The notes beneath the pieces are model-generated. The model was not told the origin of the DNA. It did not search any database and saw only the letters and a list, made by a program, of their open reading frames with translations. 13,590 nucleotides of DNA from Achromobacter sp. (GTDB lineage Bacteria > Pseudomonadota > Gammaproteobacteria > Burkholderiales > Burkholderiaceae_B). This document shows, one piece after another, positions 1 to 8,577 of the stretch. Each line of letters starts with the position of its first letter. The stretch's first letter is position 1. The position numbers and the translations under genes were made by a program. The DNA lies in NCBI GenBank assembly GCA_003454835.1, contig DMTA01000002.1, positions 1 to 13,590 of the forward strand, written 5' to 3'.

Positions 1-2643
1 CACGCCATCGGGCAGCCCGGCTTCGGCGGCCAGGCGCAACAGCGCGATGTTGCCCAGGTTGCGCACCAGCACCGGGTGCGTGCGCGCGTGGCACAGCACC
101 AGGTACTGCGTCACGAATTCCACGTCGACCATGCCGCCGCGATCGTGCTTCAGATCGAAGCGGTCGGTGGTGTTGGGATGGCCGGCGTTGATCTTCTCGC
201 GCATCGCCAGCACCTCGTTGCGCAGCGCCGCCGTGTCGCGCGGCGCCACCAGGATGTCTTCGCGGATCTTCTCGAAGCGCTCGCCCAGGCTGGCGTCGCC
301 GGCGGCGAAGCGCGCCCGGGTCAGCGCCTGGTGTTCCCACGCCCACGCGTGCTTGTGCTGGTATTGCTCAAAGGCCTCGAGCGACACCGCCAGCAGCCCC
401 GCGTCGCCGTCGGGCCGCAGGCGCAGGTCGGTCTCGTACAACCGGCCGGAGGACGTCATGGTCGACAGCCATGACGACATGCGCCGGCCCAGCTTGGCGT
501 AGACCTCCGCGGCATCGTCGCGCGGGTCGTCGAACAGGAACACCAGGTCCAGGTCGGACGCATAGCCCAGTTCCTTGCCGCCCAGCTTGCCGTACGCGAT
601 GACGGCAAAGTGCGGCACGGCGCCGGGGGTCTTGTTCACGAGCGGCCAGGCGCGGCGAATGGTTTCGGTGAGCAGCAGGTCCGCCAGCGCCGACAGCTGG
701 TCGGCCAGCTTTTCGACGGTGAGCTCGCCCTCCAGGTCCTGCGCCAGCAACTGGAAGCTGGCCTGGCGCTGCACATCGCGCATCAGGTTCATCTGGCGTT
801 CGACGTCCGGGTCGCCGTCCGGCAGGCGGCAGGCGTCCAGGTCCGCGGTCAGTTGCCGGGCGATCTGGCCGAAGTCCAGCGGCTCGAAGAGCGTGCGCCA
901 GTCGATCAGGCTGTCGAGCAGCAACGGGTGCTGCGTCAGGTACTGCGCGGCCCACGGGCTGGCGGCTACCATGCGCGCCACGCGGGCCAGTGTGTCCGGG
1001 TATTCGGCCAGCAGGGCAAGGTACGCGCTTCGCTGCGCAATCTTTTCGATCAGGTCGAACAGGCGCACTGCGGCTTCATGCGGCGCCGGCGTCTGCAACG
1101 CGGCGCGCAGGGCGGCCGGCAGCAGCACCTCCATGCGGCGGCGGCTGCTTTCGGGCAGGCTGCGCACGCGATGACTGCCTGACAGCGTCTCAGCGCGACG
1201 CAGGAGGTCGTCCGCGTCGCTGCCAAACGCCTGGCGGATCTGGTCGCTCAGTTCGCATTCGCTGTCAGGTTCGGGCTGGCTGGACGGCGTGGCGTCCGCC
1301 GCGGCGTCCGGGGCTGCGGCGGGCGCGGCTTCTTCCTCGCCCATGCCGACCATGCGAAACACGTTGCGGAACGTCTGTGACACGAACGCGCGATGCGCGG
1401 CCAGCGTGTTTTCGAAGTCTTCGGGCGTCATCCCCAGCGCCGCGGCCAGGGCGGCGCGCAGGTCGGGGTCGCCGGGCAAGAGGTGGGTCTGCTCATCCTC
1501 GCGGTACTGCAGCGCGTGCTCGGTGCGGCGCAGGAAGCGATAGGCCTCTTCCAGCCGGCGGGCGTCGTCTTCGGGGATCAGGCCCGCCACGCATTCGGCA
1601 TGCAGCGCTTCCAGCAGCCCGCGCTTTTGCAGCGCCGGCATGCGACCGCCGCGGATCAGTTGCGCAAGCTGCACCACGAACTCGATCTCGCGGATGCCGC
1701 CATCGCCCAGCTTGATGTTGTTGGCGCTGTCGATGCCGTTGCGCGCCGACGCGCGGCGCTGCCAGTCCTGGCGGATGCGCTCCCGCAGTGCGCGCAGCGC
1801 GGCCAGCGCGTCAAAATCGAAATACTTGCGGTAGACGAAGGGCACGCGCAGGCTTTCCAGTTGCCGGGCCTGCGCGGCGCTGTCGCTGTCTTCGAACGCC
1901 TGCCCGGGCATCAGCCGCGCCTTCAGCCACGCATAGCGCTCCCATTCGCGGCCCTGGCCGATCAGGTAGTGCTCCAGCGCGTCCAGACTCCAGGCCAGTG
2001 GACCGGCGTCGCCGTCGGGGCGCAGGCGCAGGTCGGTGCGGAACACCTGGCCGTTGGCGTCCACCTCGGACAGCACCGGCATCATGCGGCGGGTCAATCG
2101 ACCATAGAACTCGTGATGGCTGATGCGGCGGGGACCGTCGGTTTCGCCTTCCTCGCCGTACAGCATGATGAGGTCGATGTCGGACGAGACGTTCAGTTCG
2201 CAGCCGCCCAGCTTGCCCATGCCGACGATCAGCATTTCCTGCGGCTTGCCGCTGGCGGGGTCACGGGGAACGCCGTGCACGGCCGCCAGTTCCGCCGCCA
2301 CGCTGCGGTAGGCGGCGGCAACCGCCATGTCCGCCAACGTGGTCATGGCGCCCACCACCTCCTCAAGCGGCGCTTGCCCGGTCAGGTCGCGCACGATCAG
2401 CACGCTGAAGACGCGTTCGCGCAGCTTGCGCAGCACCATGCGGCAGGTGTCCACCGGCAAGGCGGCAGAGGCGGTCGAGGCCGTGCCGGCCAGTTCTTCC
2501 TGCCATTGCGCCATCAGGTCGGGTGTCACGGGGTGTTTCACCGCCTCGTCCAGCCAGGCGGCCAGGTCAGGGTGGGCGTCCAGGCGGCGACGCAGATGGC
2601 CAGACCAGGCGAGGGCGAGGGCAATCAAGGATGGTTTCGACAT
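1..2643 (-). CDS. glnE: Bifunctional glutamine synthetase adenylyltransferase/adenylyl-removing enzyme, 3' end cut by window edge
   Basis: GlnE attaches AMP to, or removes it from, a tyrosine of glutamine synthetase, so nitrogen status sets enzyme activity in the cytoplasm; PII proteins signal to it. The reverse strand is open for 881 codons from ATG 2643 to the left edge with no stop; about 50 C-terminal residues should be missing, since family members run about 930-950. Two nucleotidyltransferase halves are visible. The N-terminal (de-adenylylating) half has GMGKLGG at residues 141-147 and Asp155/Asp157. The C-terminal (adenylylating) half has [10 protein letters not shown] followed by Asp697/Asp699. 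Each half also carries the [11 protein letters not shown] signature (203-213 and 738-748). An Ala/Pro/Asp/Glu-rich linker at about 435-462 separates the halves. ATG 2643 has no Shine-Dalgarno sequence; TTG 2703, in frame and 20 codons upstream, has a perfect one, so the true protein may be longer. Identity is certain, the start is not. Confidence 0.95.
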   Translation of the reverse strand, partial: MSKPSLIALALAWSGHLRRRLDAHPDLAAWLDEAVKHPVTPDLMAQWQEELAGTASTASAALPVDTCRMVLRKLRERVFSVLIVRDLTGQAPLEEVVGAMTTLADMAVAAAYRSVAAELAAVHGVPRDPASGKPQEMLIVGMGKLGGCELNVSSDIDLIMLYGEEGETDGPRRISHHEFYGRLTRRMMPVLSEVDANGQVFRTDLRLRPDGDAGPLAWSLDALEHYLIGQGREWERYAWLKARLMPGQAFEDSDSAAQARQLESLRVPFVYRKYFDFDALAALRALRERIRQDWQRRASARNGIDSANNIKLGDGGIREIEFVVQLAQLIRGGRMPALQKRGLLEALHAECVAGLIPEDDARRLEEAYRFLRRTEHALQYREDEQTHLLPGDPDLRAALAAALGMTPEDFENTLAAHRAFVSQTFRNVFRMVGMGEEEAAPAAAPDAAADATPSSQPEPDSECELSDQIRQAFGSDADDLLRRAETLSGSHRVRSLPESSRRRMEVLLPAALRAALQTPAPHEAAVRLFDLIEKIAQRSAYLALLAEYPDTLARVARMVAASPWAAQYLTQHPLLLDSLIDWRTLFEPLDFGQIARQLTADLDACRLPDGDPDVERQMNLMRDVQRQASFQLLAQDLEGELTVEKLADQLSALADLLLTETIRRAWPLVNKTPGAVPHFAVIAYGKLGGKELGYASDLDLVFLFDDPRDDAAEVYAKLGRRMSSWLSTMTSSGRLYETDLRLRPDGDAGLLAVSLEAFEQYQHKHAWAWEHQALTRARFAAGDASLGERFEKIREDILVAPRDTAALRNEVLAMREKINAGHPNTTDRFDLKHDRGGMVDVEFVTQYLVLCHARTHPVLVRNLGNIALLRLAAEAGLPDGV

Positions 2644-2728
2644 GGTGCAAAGGGCGGCAGACGGATGGACGTGTTTCAGGTATAAGTGGGGACGATACTG
2701 CAAGACATCTCCTCCTGCCCACTGATCC
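2644..2728. promoter_or_regulatory. Divergent glnE/yhdP intergenic region, presumed promoters
   Basis: This 85 bp gap must hold, or lie close to, the promoters of two divergent genes. Weak candidates only: for the plus strand a -10-like GATACT at 2694-2699; for the minus strand a -10-like TATACC (2684-2679) placed 17 bp after TGTCTT (2707-2702). Neither has a convincing -35. No operator-like palindrome was noticed. Confidence 0.3.
2711..2716 (-). promoter_or_regulatory. Candidate Shine-Dalgarno AGGAGG supporting an upstream TTG start of glnE
   Basis: On the minus strand AGGAGG is followed, after 7 nt, by TTG at 2703-2701. That TTG is in frame with the glnE ATG at 2643 with no stop between. 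The conventional ATG has only pyrimidine-rich sequence before it. If used, this start adds 20 residues ([10 protein letters not shown]...). The motif and frame are directly visible; use of this start is inference. Confidence 0.45.
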
Positions 2729-5700
2729 GTGTCTGTTCCGAAAAAAGTTCTCCGCAGCCTGTTCTGGGCCGCGCTGATCGTCTATGGCGTCGTCGCCATC
2801 GGGTTTCTGGGCGTGCGCTACTGGGTCCTCCCGCGGGTGGATCAGTGGCGCCCTCAGATCGAAGCCTATGCCAGCGAGGCGTTAGGCGCCCGCGTCACGA
2901 TCGGCGCGATCCACGCGAACTGGCAAGGGCTCAATCCCAGGCTCGATCTCGCCGCCGTGCAGGTCTACGACGACGAAGCCGATCCGGTATTGAGCCTGCC
3001 GTCCGTGTCCGCGGTCGTGGCATGGCGCAGCTTGCTGTCGCTGTCGCCCACCCTGGTGCGGCTGCGGCTGGAAAAGCCGGAACTCACGTTGCGGCGGGAC
3101 GCGTCCAATCATCTGTGGGTCGCCGGTCAGGACATCGACCTGAATGCAAAAGACCACGCTTCCGATCTGAATCATCCGGGCCTGCGCTGGCTGGCGGCGC
3201 AGCGCGAGCTCCTGGTCAGCGATGCAACGCTGCGCTGGCAGGACGAATTGCGCCAGGCGCCGGAACTGACGCTCGAAGGCGTCGACTTCCTGGTGCGCAA
3301 CGGCAAGCTGTCGCATCGGTTCGTGCTGCAGGCCTCCGCAGCCCCCGCGCTGGCGCACAAGCTTGAACTGCGCGGCGAATTCAACCGCAGCCTGTTTGCC
3401 ACCGACTCCAGGAAGCCCGCCAACTGGAGCGGCCAGATCTTTGCGCAGGTCGATGACCTGGAACCGCAGGCCTGGGCGCCGTGGATCGACGTGCCTGCGG
3501 TCGCGGGCCGGCTGGCCGCGCGGGCGTGGTGGCAATTGGACCACGGCAAATTCACCGAACTGACCAGCGATGTGGCCGTGCGCGGCGTGTCCTGGACCTC
3601 TTCGCCGGACGGCCCCGCCGTCCAGAGCGGGTCGGGCCAGTTGCGCTTTTCCGTGTGGCCCGGCGATTACGTGAAGATCGAAGGCGTGCCGCTGGGGCGC
3701 AGCACGGGCGCGCCTGACGTGGCGGTCAAGGGCGCGGTGCATCAGTTGCGCGTGACGCTGCCAGGCGTCTTTGAATCGCCCACGCTGCGTGCCGACGACC
3801 TGGAACTCGACGCCCAGGTCAAGGGACCGGATGCGGAGCATTGGTTTGTGGACGTCGCCCAGTTGCGTCTCGCCAATGAAGATCTGGAAGCACGCCTGCA
3901 AGGACAATGGCGGCCCGAGGGCAAGACTGCGGCGGGCAGCGCCGATGTGCGCGGCACGATGGTGCGCGGGTCGATGCCGGCGATCCACCGTTATCTGCCG
4001 CTGGAGGTGAACGCGGACGCCCGCGAATGGCTGGCGACCGGCTTGCCGGCCGGGCAGATGCATTCGGCGGCCATCACGCTCAAGGGCGATCTGGACGACT
4101 TTCCGTTCGGAGCGCCGGGCGCCAACGGCGAGTTCGTCATCGCGGGCAACTATTCCGGCGCCAAGGTGGATTACGCGCCGGCGCGCAAGCACCAGAAGGG
4201 CTGGCCGATGCTGGAAAACCTGTCGGGCAGTTTCCGCATCGACAAGGTGAGCCTGGCGTTGGACAGCGCGGGCGGCGCCGTGGCGCATACCGGGCAGGGG
4301 CACACCGTCACGTTTGGCGCGGTGAAAGCCGCCATTCCCAACATGGAACACGACTCGCAGCTTCGCGTCACCGGCGACACCTCGGGGCCGGTGGCGGCGT
4401 ACCTGGCGCTGGCCGCGAATTCTCCACTGGGCGAGTTGCTGGACGGGGCGCTGGACGAGGCGCGCGGCACGGGCGACTGGCGCATGCCGCTCGATCTGAC
4501 CGTGCCGCTGCTCAACGCCGATGACACGCAGGTGCTGGGGCGCATCAAGTTCTCGGACAATTCGTTCAGCTTCATGCCCGAGATCCCGGTGCTCAGCCAG
4601 ATCCACGGCGATCTGGAGTTTTCCGAAAAAGGGGTACAGACCAAGGGCATCCGCGCGCAGTTCCTGGGCGGCCCTGTCAACATCTACGGCACGTTGGCGC
4701 AAGGCACGGACGCGCTGCGCTTTGACGGCACGCTATCGGGGGCCGGCCTGTCGCAAGTGAGCCGCGCGCCGTCGATGTCGCGGTTTTCCGGCCGGGCGGC
4801 GTACAAGGGCCGACTCATCTACCTGAAGGGCGGCGCGATCGATATCTCGGCCGAGTCCGACCTGGTCGGCATGGCGATCGACATGCCCGCGCCGGCCGGC
4901 AAGCCCGCCAAGTCCGCGCAAATGTTGAAGCTGCAATGGTCGCCGGCGCAGGACAAGGGCGCGCGCGACCGGCGCTGGCTCACGGCCAGTCTGGGCGACA
5001 ACGTCAACGCGCTGTTCGAGCGGGACCCGGCTGAGGGCTCGCCGTCGTATTTTTCGCGCGGGGCACTGGGCGTTGGTCGGCCAGCCAGCCTGCCTGAGCG
5101 CGGGCTGAGCCTGAACGCCAGCCTGCCCGAGCTGGACATGGACGGCTGGGAAAAGGTCTCCGACGGATTCGACGAGCCGCCCGTCAAGGGCAGGCAGCCC
5201 TCCAAACCCATCCTGCCGCAGCCCGAGCGCATCAGTCTGGCGGCCGGCGTGCTGCACACCAGCGGCTACACCTTCAATGACCTGACCCTGTACGCCACGC
5301 GACCCGCGCCGGCGCGCTGGCGTGTCGAACTGGAATCGCGGCAGGCGGCGGGCACGCTGGAATGGCGCGAGGCGCAGGGCGCAATCGCCGGCCAGATCAC
5401 CGCCCGCCTGAAACATCTGTCGATCGCTGGCGAAGGCGACGCCAACCAGGCCGACAAGGCACTGGCGTCCGGCAACGACCTGTCGGACATTCCCGCGATC
5501 GACCTGCAGGCCAATCAGTTCATGCTGTACGGCAAGAACCTTGGCGTGCTGCAGGTGACGGGCACCAATCTGGAACGCGGACGGCAGTGGCGGCTGGACA
5601 AGCTGTCCATCACCAACGACTCGGCGGCCCTGAACGCCACGGGGAGTTGGGCGCTGGAAGGCCCGAGCCGCGGCCTGACCGTCGATGCGGTGCTCAAGCT

Positions 5701-6379
5701 GGAGAACGTCGGAGACTTCATGAGCCGCATCGGCTTTGAGAACGTGGTGTCCAACGGCAAGGGGACGATCCAGGGCAAGGCCACGTGGCGCAACCTGCCG
5801 TGGACGCACAACATTGCCGACGTGGTGGGCGACGTGGTCGTCAGCCTGGACAACGGTCGCTTCATGCACGTGAACTCCCGCACAGCACGGCTGTTGGAGC
5901 TGCTGTCGCTGCAATCGCTGCAGCGGCTGGCGCGGCTGGACGTCAATCCCACCAACCTGCTGCGCGACGGCTTTCCGTTCGACACCATCCGCGGGAACGT
6001 CAAGGTGGCCGACGGAATGCTGACCACCGAAGGCTACAAGATCAACGGGCCGGTGGCCGCCATCGTCCTGGCCGGGGGCGTGAACCTCGTCAAGGAACGC
6101 TGGGACATGAAGGCGGTAGTGATTCCGAATCTGGACGCGAGCGGCGCGGCAATGGTGACCGCGCTGGCGGTCAATCCGCTGATCGGCCTGGGCGCTTTTG
6201 TCACGCAATGGCTCCTCAAGCAGCCCCTCGCCCGTGCCATGACCATGGAATACGCCGTCACGGGTAGCTGGGACGATCCCAGCATCGAGCCGATCGAAGC
6301 CGGCAAGGAACCGGCCAAGCAGACGCCGCGGCCCGCGAATGCCTCGCCGCGCCGGATGCCGGAATTCATCGAACATTGA
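2729..6379 (+). CDS. yhdP: YhdP-family AsmA-like inner-membrane/periplasmic protein
   Basis: A 1216-residue protein of the YhdP family (E. coli YhdP is about 1270). In E. coli, YhdP works with the other AsmA-like proteins TamB and YdbH to carry phospholipids from the inner to the outer membrane. The sequence shows a short basic N-terminus (VPKKVLR), one membrane segment at about residues 10-30, then a long beta-rich periplasmic part: a DUF3971-like middle, and the family's conserved C-terminal block at about 1052-1180 ([24 protein letters not shown], a hydrophobic stretch before the end, VTGSW). The GTG at 2729 is the first possible start after an in-frame TGA at 2723, and starting later would damage the membrane anchor. 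No Shine-Dalgarno precedes it. The gene diverges from glnE and converges on rho. The symbol is by homology; function in this organism is inferred. Confidence 0.9.
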   Translation: MSVPKKVLRSLFWAALIVYGVVAIGFLGVRYWVLPRVDQWRPQIEAYASEALGARVTIGAIHANWQGLNPRLDLAAVQVYDDEADPVLSLPSVSAVVAWRSLLSLSPTLVRLRLEKPELTLRRDASNHLWVAGQDIDLNAKDHASDLNHPGLRWLAAQRELLVSDATLRWQDELRQAPELTLEGVDFLVRNGKLSHRFVLQASAAPALAHKLELRGEFNRSLFATDSRKPANWSGQIFAQVDDLEPQAWAPWIDVPAVAGRLAARAWWQLDHGKFTELTSDVAVRGVSWTSSPDGPAVQSGSGQLRFSVWPGDYVKIEGVPLGRSTGAPDVAVKGAVHQLRVTLPGVFESPTLRADDLELDAQVKGPDAEHWFVDVAQLRLANEDLEARLQGQWRPEGKTAAGSADVRGTMVRGSMPAIHRYLPLEVNADAREWLATGLPAGQMHSAAITLKGDLDDFPFGAPGANGEFVIAGNYSGAKVDYAPARKHQKGWPMLENLSGSFRIDKVSLALDSAGGAVAHTGQGHTVTFGAVKAAIPNMEHDSQLRVTGDTSGPVAAYLALAANSPLGELLDGALDEARGTGDWRMPLDLTVPLLNADDTQVLGRIKFSDNSFSFMPEIPVLSQIHGDLEFSEKGVQTKGIRAQFLGGPVNIYGTLAQGTDALRFDGTLSGAGLSQVSRAPSMSRFSGRAAYKGRLIYLKGGAIDISAESDLVGMAIDMPAPAGKPAKSAQMLKLQWSPAQDKGARDRRWLTASLGDNVNALFERDPAEGSPSYFSRGALGVGRPASLPERGLSLNASLPELDMDGWEKVSDGFDEPPVKGRQPSKPILPQPERISLAAGVLHTSGYTFNDLTLYATRPAPARWRVELESRQAAGTLEWREAQGAIAGQITARLKHLSIAGEGDANQADKALASGNDLSDIPAIDLQANQFMLYGKNLGVLQVTGTNLERGRQWRLDKLSITNDSAALNATGSWALEGPSRGLTVDAVLKLENVGDFMSRIGFENVVSNGKGTIQGKATWRNLPWTHNIADVVGDVVVSLDNGRFMHVNSRTARLLELLSLQSLQRLARLDVNPTNLLRDGFPFDTIRGNVKVADGMLTTEGYKINGPVAAIVLAGGVNLVKERWDMKAVVIPNLDASGAAMVTALAVNPLIGLGAFVTQWLLKQPLARAMTMEYAVTGSWDDPSIEPIEAGKEPAKQTPRPANASPRRMPEFIEH

Positions 6380-6545
6380 GTGGCCGAGGATCCAGATCTT
6401 CGACCCGGTTATCCACAGGTCTCTGACCCCCGCTGAATCGCCGCAGCAAACTCCCCAGGCGCCTGACACCCGTTGAGACACCGCCGCAACCTGACGGCTT
6501 CATCTCCGGGTGTCCGACACTGTCGCAGGCAGGAAACCGCCCATG
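6380..6545. other. yhdP/rho convergent intergenic segment
   Basis: No gene is supported here. It holds one exact DnaA-box consensus (6409-6417), an imperfect 14-bp direct repeat 40 bp apart (6423-6436 and 6463-6476, 12 of 14 identical), and an 8-bp inverted repeat GACACCCG (6466-6473) / CGGGTGTC (6507-6514). The region ends in the shared terminator. These may be remnants without function. Confidence 0.5.
6409..6417 (+). promoter_or_regulatory. Exact DnaA-box consensus TTATCCACA
   Basis: TTATCCACA matches the TTATNCACA consensus exactly, 30 bp after the yhdP stop. It is a single box with no AT-rich unwinding element or neighbouring boxes, so it is not an origin. It could be chance or a DnaA-titrating site. 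Confidence 0.35.
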
Positions 6546-6579
6546 AAAAAAGCCGCCCTTGCAGGGGCGGCTTTTTTTT
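6546..6579. terminator. Bidirectional intrinsic terminator between rho and yhdP
   Basis: A perfect 8-bp GC-rich stem, AGCCGCCC (6551-6558) and GGGCGGCT (6565-6572), closes a 6-nt loop. A-run 6546-6551 and T-run 6572-6579 flank it, giving a U-tract in both directions. It lies 17 bp past the rho stop on the minus strand and about 170 bp past the yhdP stop on the plus strand, so it should end both convergent transcripts. Confidence 0.9.
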
Positions 6580-6595
6580 AGCGCGGACGTTTCGA

Positions 6596-7855
6596 TTACT
6601 TCTTCTTCATCATGTCGAAGAATTCGGCGTTGGTCTTGGTGGCGCGCATCTTGTCCAGGATGAATTCCATGGACTGGACTTCGTCCATGTCGTGGATGAA
6701 CTTGCGCAGCACCCACACCTTTTGCAGCAGGTCCGGGGCGATCAGCAGCTCTTCGCGGCGGGTGCCCGACTTGTTCAGGTTGATGGACGGGTAGACGCGC
6801 TTTTCGGCCAGGCGGCGCTCGAGGTGGACTTCGGAGTTGCCGGTGCCCTTGAATTCTTCATAGATGACTTCATCCATGCGGCTGCCGGTTTCGATCAGCG
6901 CGGTGCCCAGGATGGTCAGCGAGCCGCCTTCTTCCAGGTTGCGCGCCGCGCCGAAGAAGCGCTTGGGGCGCTGCAGGGCGTTGGCGTCCACGCCGCCGGT
7001 CAGCACCTTGCCGGAAGCCGGCACGACGGTGTTGTAGGCGCGGGCCAGACGGGTGATCGAGTCCAGCAGGATCACGACGTCCTTCTTCATTTCGACCAGG
7101 CGCTTGGCCTTTTCGATGACCATTTCGGCCACTTGCACGTGACGCGTGGCGGGTTCGTCGAAGGTCGACGCAACCACTTCGCCGCGCACCGTGCGCTGCA
7201 TTTCGGTCACTTCCTCGGGACGCTCATCGACCAGCAGGACGATCATGACGGCGTCGGGGTAGTTCGTGGTGATGGCGTGCGCAATGTGCTGCATCATCAC
7301 CGTCTTGCCGGACTTGGGGCTGGCGACGATCAGGCCGCGCTGGCCCATGCCGATGGGGGCGAAGACGTCGAGGATACGGCCGGTGAGGTTTTCTTCGCTC
7401 TTGATGTCGCGTTCCAGACGGATGACGCGGTTCGGATGCAGCGGCGTCAGGTTCTCGAACATGATGCGATGCTTGATCGCCTCAGGGGCCACGCCGTTGA
7501 CCTTGTCCACCTTCACCAGGGCGAAATAGCGCTCGCCATCCTTGGGGGTGCGCACTTCGCCTTCGATGGAATCGCCGGTGTGCAGATTGAAGCGGCGGAT
7601 CTGCGAGGGCGAAATGTAGATGTCGTCGGTGCTGGCCAGATACGAGGTTTCCGGCGAGCGCAGGAAACCGAAGCCGTCGGGCAGGACTTCAAGAACGCCG
7701 TCGCCGAAGATCTGCTCGCCCTGCTTGGCGCGCCGCTTCATGATGGCGAACATCAGTTCCTGCTTGCGCAGGCGGTTGGCGTTCTCGATTTCCAGGCCAG
7801 CGGCCATTTCGAGCAGCTGCGAGACGTGCAGCGCCTTCAGTTCGTTGAGGTGCAT
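6596..7855 (-). CDS. rho: Transcription termination factor Rho
   Basis: Rho is the hexameric RNA-dependent ATPase that binds C-rich, unstructured RNA and pulls RNA polymerase off. The protein is 419 residues, the same length as E. coli Rho, and the key residues fall at the same numbers. These are the N-terminal helical and OB-fold RNA-binding domain with RNP1-like DGFGFLR at 60-66; Walker A SPKSGKT with Lys184; Glu211 and Arg212 in VDERPEE; Walker B Asp265 in LLDSITR; and the Q-loop with Lys283. It ends in a Lys-rich tail. It lies 116 bp downstream of trxA on the same strand, the order also known from E. coli. The leader just before the ATG is C-rich and almost G-free with no Shine-Dalgarno, which suits autogenous Rho-dependent control (inference). 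An intrinsic terminator follows the stop. Confidence 0.99.
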   Translation of the reverse strand: MHLNELKALHVSQLLEMAAGLEIENANRLRKQELMFAIMKRRAKQGEQIFGDGVLEVLPDGFGFLRSPETSYLASTDDIYISPSQIRRFNLHTGDSIEGEVRTPKDGERYFALVKVDKVNGVAPEAIKHRIMFENLTPLHPNRVIRLERDIKSEENLTGRILDVFAPIGMGQRGLIVASPKSGKTVMMQHIAHAITTNYPDAVMIVLLVDERPEEVTEMQRTVRGEVVASTFDEPATRHVQVAEMVIEKAKRLVEMKKDVVILLDSITRLARAYNTVVPASGKVLTGGVDANALQRPKRFFGAARNLEEGGSLTILGTALIETGSRMDEVIYEEFKGTGNSEVHLERRLAEKRVYPSINLNKSGTRREELLIAPDLLQKVWVLRKFIHDMDEVQSMEFILDKMRATKTNAEFFDMMKKK

Positions 7856-7858
7856 CGC

Positions 7859-7892
7859 GGTGAGTGTTGGGGGAAAAGTAAAGGAGGGTCTG
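7859..7892 (-). promoter_or_regulatory. C-rich, G-poor (rut-like) leader of rho
   Basis: Read on the minus strand, the 34 nt ending 3 nt before the rho ATG contain 17 C and only 1 G, including a CCCCC run, with no obvious secondary structure. This is the composition expected of a Rho-utilisation site. Rho is autoregulated through its leader in E. coli; that the same occurs here is inference. There is no purine-rich ribosome site in the segment. Confidence 0.45.
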
Positions 7893-7930
7893 GCGGCGCG
7901 CCACGGACGGGCTCGCGCGGTACTGAATGA

Positions 7931-7951
7931 GCGCCGCCTATGTGGCGGCGC
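7931..7951 (-). other. Hairpin between trxA and rho
   Basis: A perfect 8-bp inverted repeat, GCGCCGCC (7931-7938) and GGCGGCGC (7944-7951), with a 5-nt loop. It lies about 20 bp past the trxA stop. On the minus strand the stem is followed by ATTCAG, not a T-run, so it is not a standard intrinsic terminator. It may stabilise the trxA 3' end or cause pausing before rho. Confidence 0.6.
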
Positions 7952-7971
7952 CCTCGCTTACAGCACGCGAT

Positions 7972-8298
7972 TTACAACGCGCCGTCCAGGAATGCGGTGA
8001 GTTGCGACTTCGACAGCGCGCCAACTTTGGTGGCGGCAGCCTGGCCGTCTTTAAAGAGCATAAGGGTGGGAATGCCGCGGATGCCGTACTTGGTGGCGGT
8101 ACCCTGGTTTTCGTCCACGTTCAGCTTGGCGATCGTCAGACGGCCAGCGTATTCGGTGGCGACCTCTTCCAGGATCGGGGCGATCATCTTGCAGGGGCCA
8201 CACCAGGCAGCCCAGTAGTCCACCAGCACCGGCTGGCCGGATTTCAACACATCGGCATCGAAGCTGGCGTCACTGACGTTCTTGATTTGGTCGCTCAT
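7972..8298 (-). CDS. trxA: Thioredoxin 1
   Basis: Thioredoxin is the small cytoplasmic disulfide reductase that passes electrons from NADPH/thioredoxin reductase to ribonucleotide reductase, methionine sulfoxide reductase and other targets. The 108-residue product is the usual length for TrxA. The active site is Trp32-Cys33-Gly34-Pro35-Cys36, with buried Asp27, Lys58 and the cis-proline Pro77 in GIPTL; all catalytic features are present. There is no signal peptide, so it is the cytoplasmic form. It is upstream of rho on the same strand and divergent from parE. The ATG at 8298 has only weak purines (GAGA) before it and gives a standard thioredoxin N-terminus. The leader contains a strong hairpin at 8316-8350. 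Confidence 0.98.
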   Translation of the reverse strand: MSDQIKNVSDASFDADVLKSGQPVLVDYWAAWCGPCKMIAPILEEVATEYAGRLTIAKLNVDENQGTATKYGIRGIPTLMLFKDGQAAATKVGALSKSQLTAFLDGAL

Positions 8299-8315
8299 GA
8301 TGGTGATTCTCGGTT

Positions 8316-8350
8316 CGGCAGCAAAAGGCGCGTGAAAACGCGCCTTGCCG
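8316..8350 (-). promoter_or_regulatory. Hairpin in the trxA 5' leader
   Basis: On the minus strand CGGCA and AGGCGCG pair with CGCGCCT and TGCCG around a TTTTCA loop, with a short one-sided bulge. The inner stem is 7-8 bp, nearly all G/C, and is followed by TTTT. It ends about 18 nt before the trxA ATG. It could be a weak attenuator or an mRNA-stabilising 5' structure; the fold is seen, the role is inferred. Confidence 0.5.
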
Positions 8351-8376
8351 TTGTTCTTGTTTGTGGAATGGACTCA

Positions 8377-8385
8377 AGCATACCA
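8377..8385 (-). promoter_or_regulatory. Possible extended -10 promoter element for trxA
   Basis: The minus strand reads TGG-TATGCT, an extended -10-like element (TGn plus 4 of 6 matches to TATAAT). It would start transcription about 70 nt before trxA, upstream of the leader hairpin. A TTGACA is present at 8392-8387, but it is much too close to this -10 and has no good -10 of its own at 16-18 bp. Weak call. Confidence 0.25.
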
Positions 8386-8425
8386 CTGTCAATAACAACA
8401 GGCATACCACTGTTAATAACAACAG
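8378..8425. repeat. Two-copy tandem 24-bp repeat upstream of trxA
   Basis: Copies at 8378-8401 and 8402-8425 abut directly and differ at a single base (c at 8390, t at 8414). The unit is A/T-richer than the surrounding genes. On the minus strand each copy contains TTGACA or TTAACA and TGGTATGC. It may be a duplicated regulator or promoter site. With only two abutting copies it is not a CRISPR. Confidence 0.85.
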
Positions 8426-8442
8426 GGTTTGCAGGTTTTTGT

Positions 8443-8519
8443 GTAGGATGTTGCGGCGCAGCTGTCGCGATCCGGAAGGTCAACGCCCGGATCGGCGGTT
8501 GTGACTGTCATCATCCTAC
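8443..8519. repeat. Nested 77-bp dyad with a common centre
   Basis: Outer arms gtaggatgttg (8443-8453) and catcatcctac (8509-8519) match at 10 of 11 positions. Inner arms cgatccgg (8468-8475) and ccggatcg (8487-8494) match perfectly. Both pairs have the same centre (8481), leaving a symmetric 14/14-nt interior gap and an 11-nt loop. It could fold as RNA in a parE leader or form a protein-binding site. Confidence 0.6.
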
Positions 8520-8527
8520 CGAATTCG

Positions 8528-8541
8528 GACCTGGTCAGGTC
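8528..8541. promoter_or_regulatory. Short perfect dyad, possible operator
   Basis: GACCTG-GT-CAGGTC is a perfect 6-bp inverted repeat with a 2-bp spacer, 82 bp before the parE start. The adjoining 8519-8528 (ccgaattcgg) is a separate perfect 10-bp palindrome. The size and position suit a dimeric repressor or activator site. I recognise no regulator for it. Confidence 0.3.
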
Positions 8542-8577
8542 GTGCGCATCCCACCCGGAGCCGCGCAGAATCTAGGC

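Noticed and set aside
1393..2685. 430-codon plus-strand open frame opposite glnE
   Set aside because: The reverse strand here encodes continuous GlnE with both motif sets; this frame is its shadow.
2882..4702. 606-codon minus-strand open frame opposite yhdP, with a similar one at 4733-6481
   Set aside because: These are mirror frames of a high-GC gene; the predicted proteins are Arg/Gln/His-rich, match no family, and the plus-strand YhdP is clearly the real product.
6409..6417. Replication origin based on the DnaA box
   Set aside because: There is one box only, no AT-rich unwinding region, and no dnaA/dnaN neighbourhood.
7689..7904. 71-codon minus-strand frame overlapping the start of rho, considered as a RhoL-like leader peptide
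   Set aside because: It starts at GTG without a ribosome site, overlaps rho in another frame for most of its length, and looks like out-of-frame rho sequence.
8378..8425. CRISPR or phage attachment interpretation of the 24-bp repeats
   Set aside because: There are only two copies, directly abutting with no spacers, and no cas, integrase or tRNA gene is nearby.
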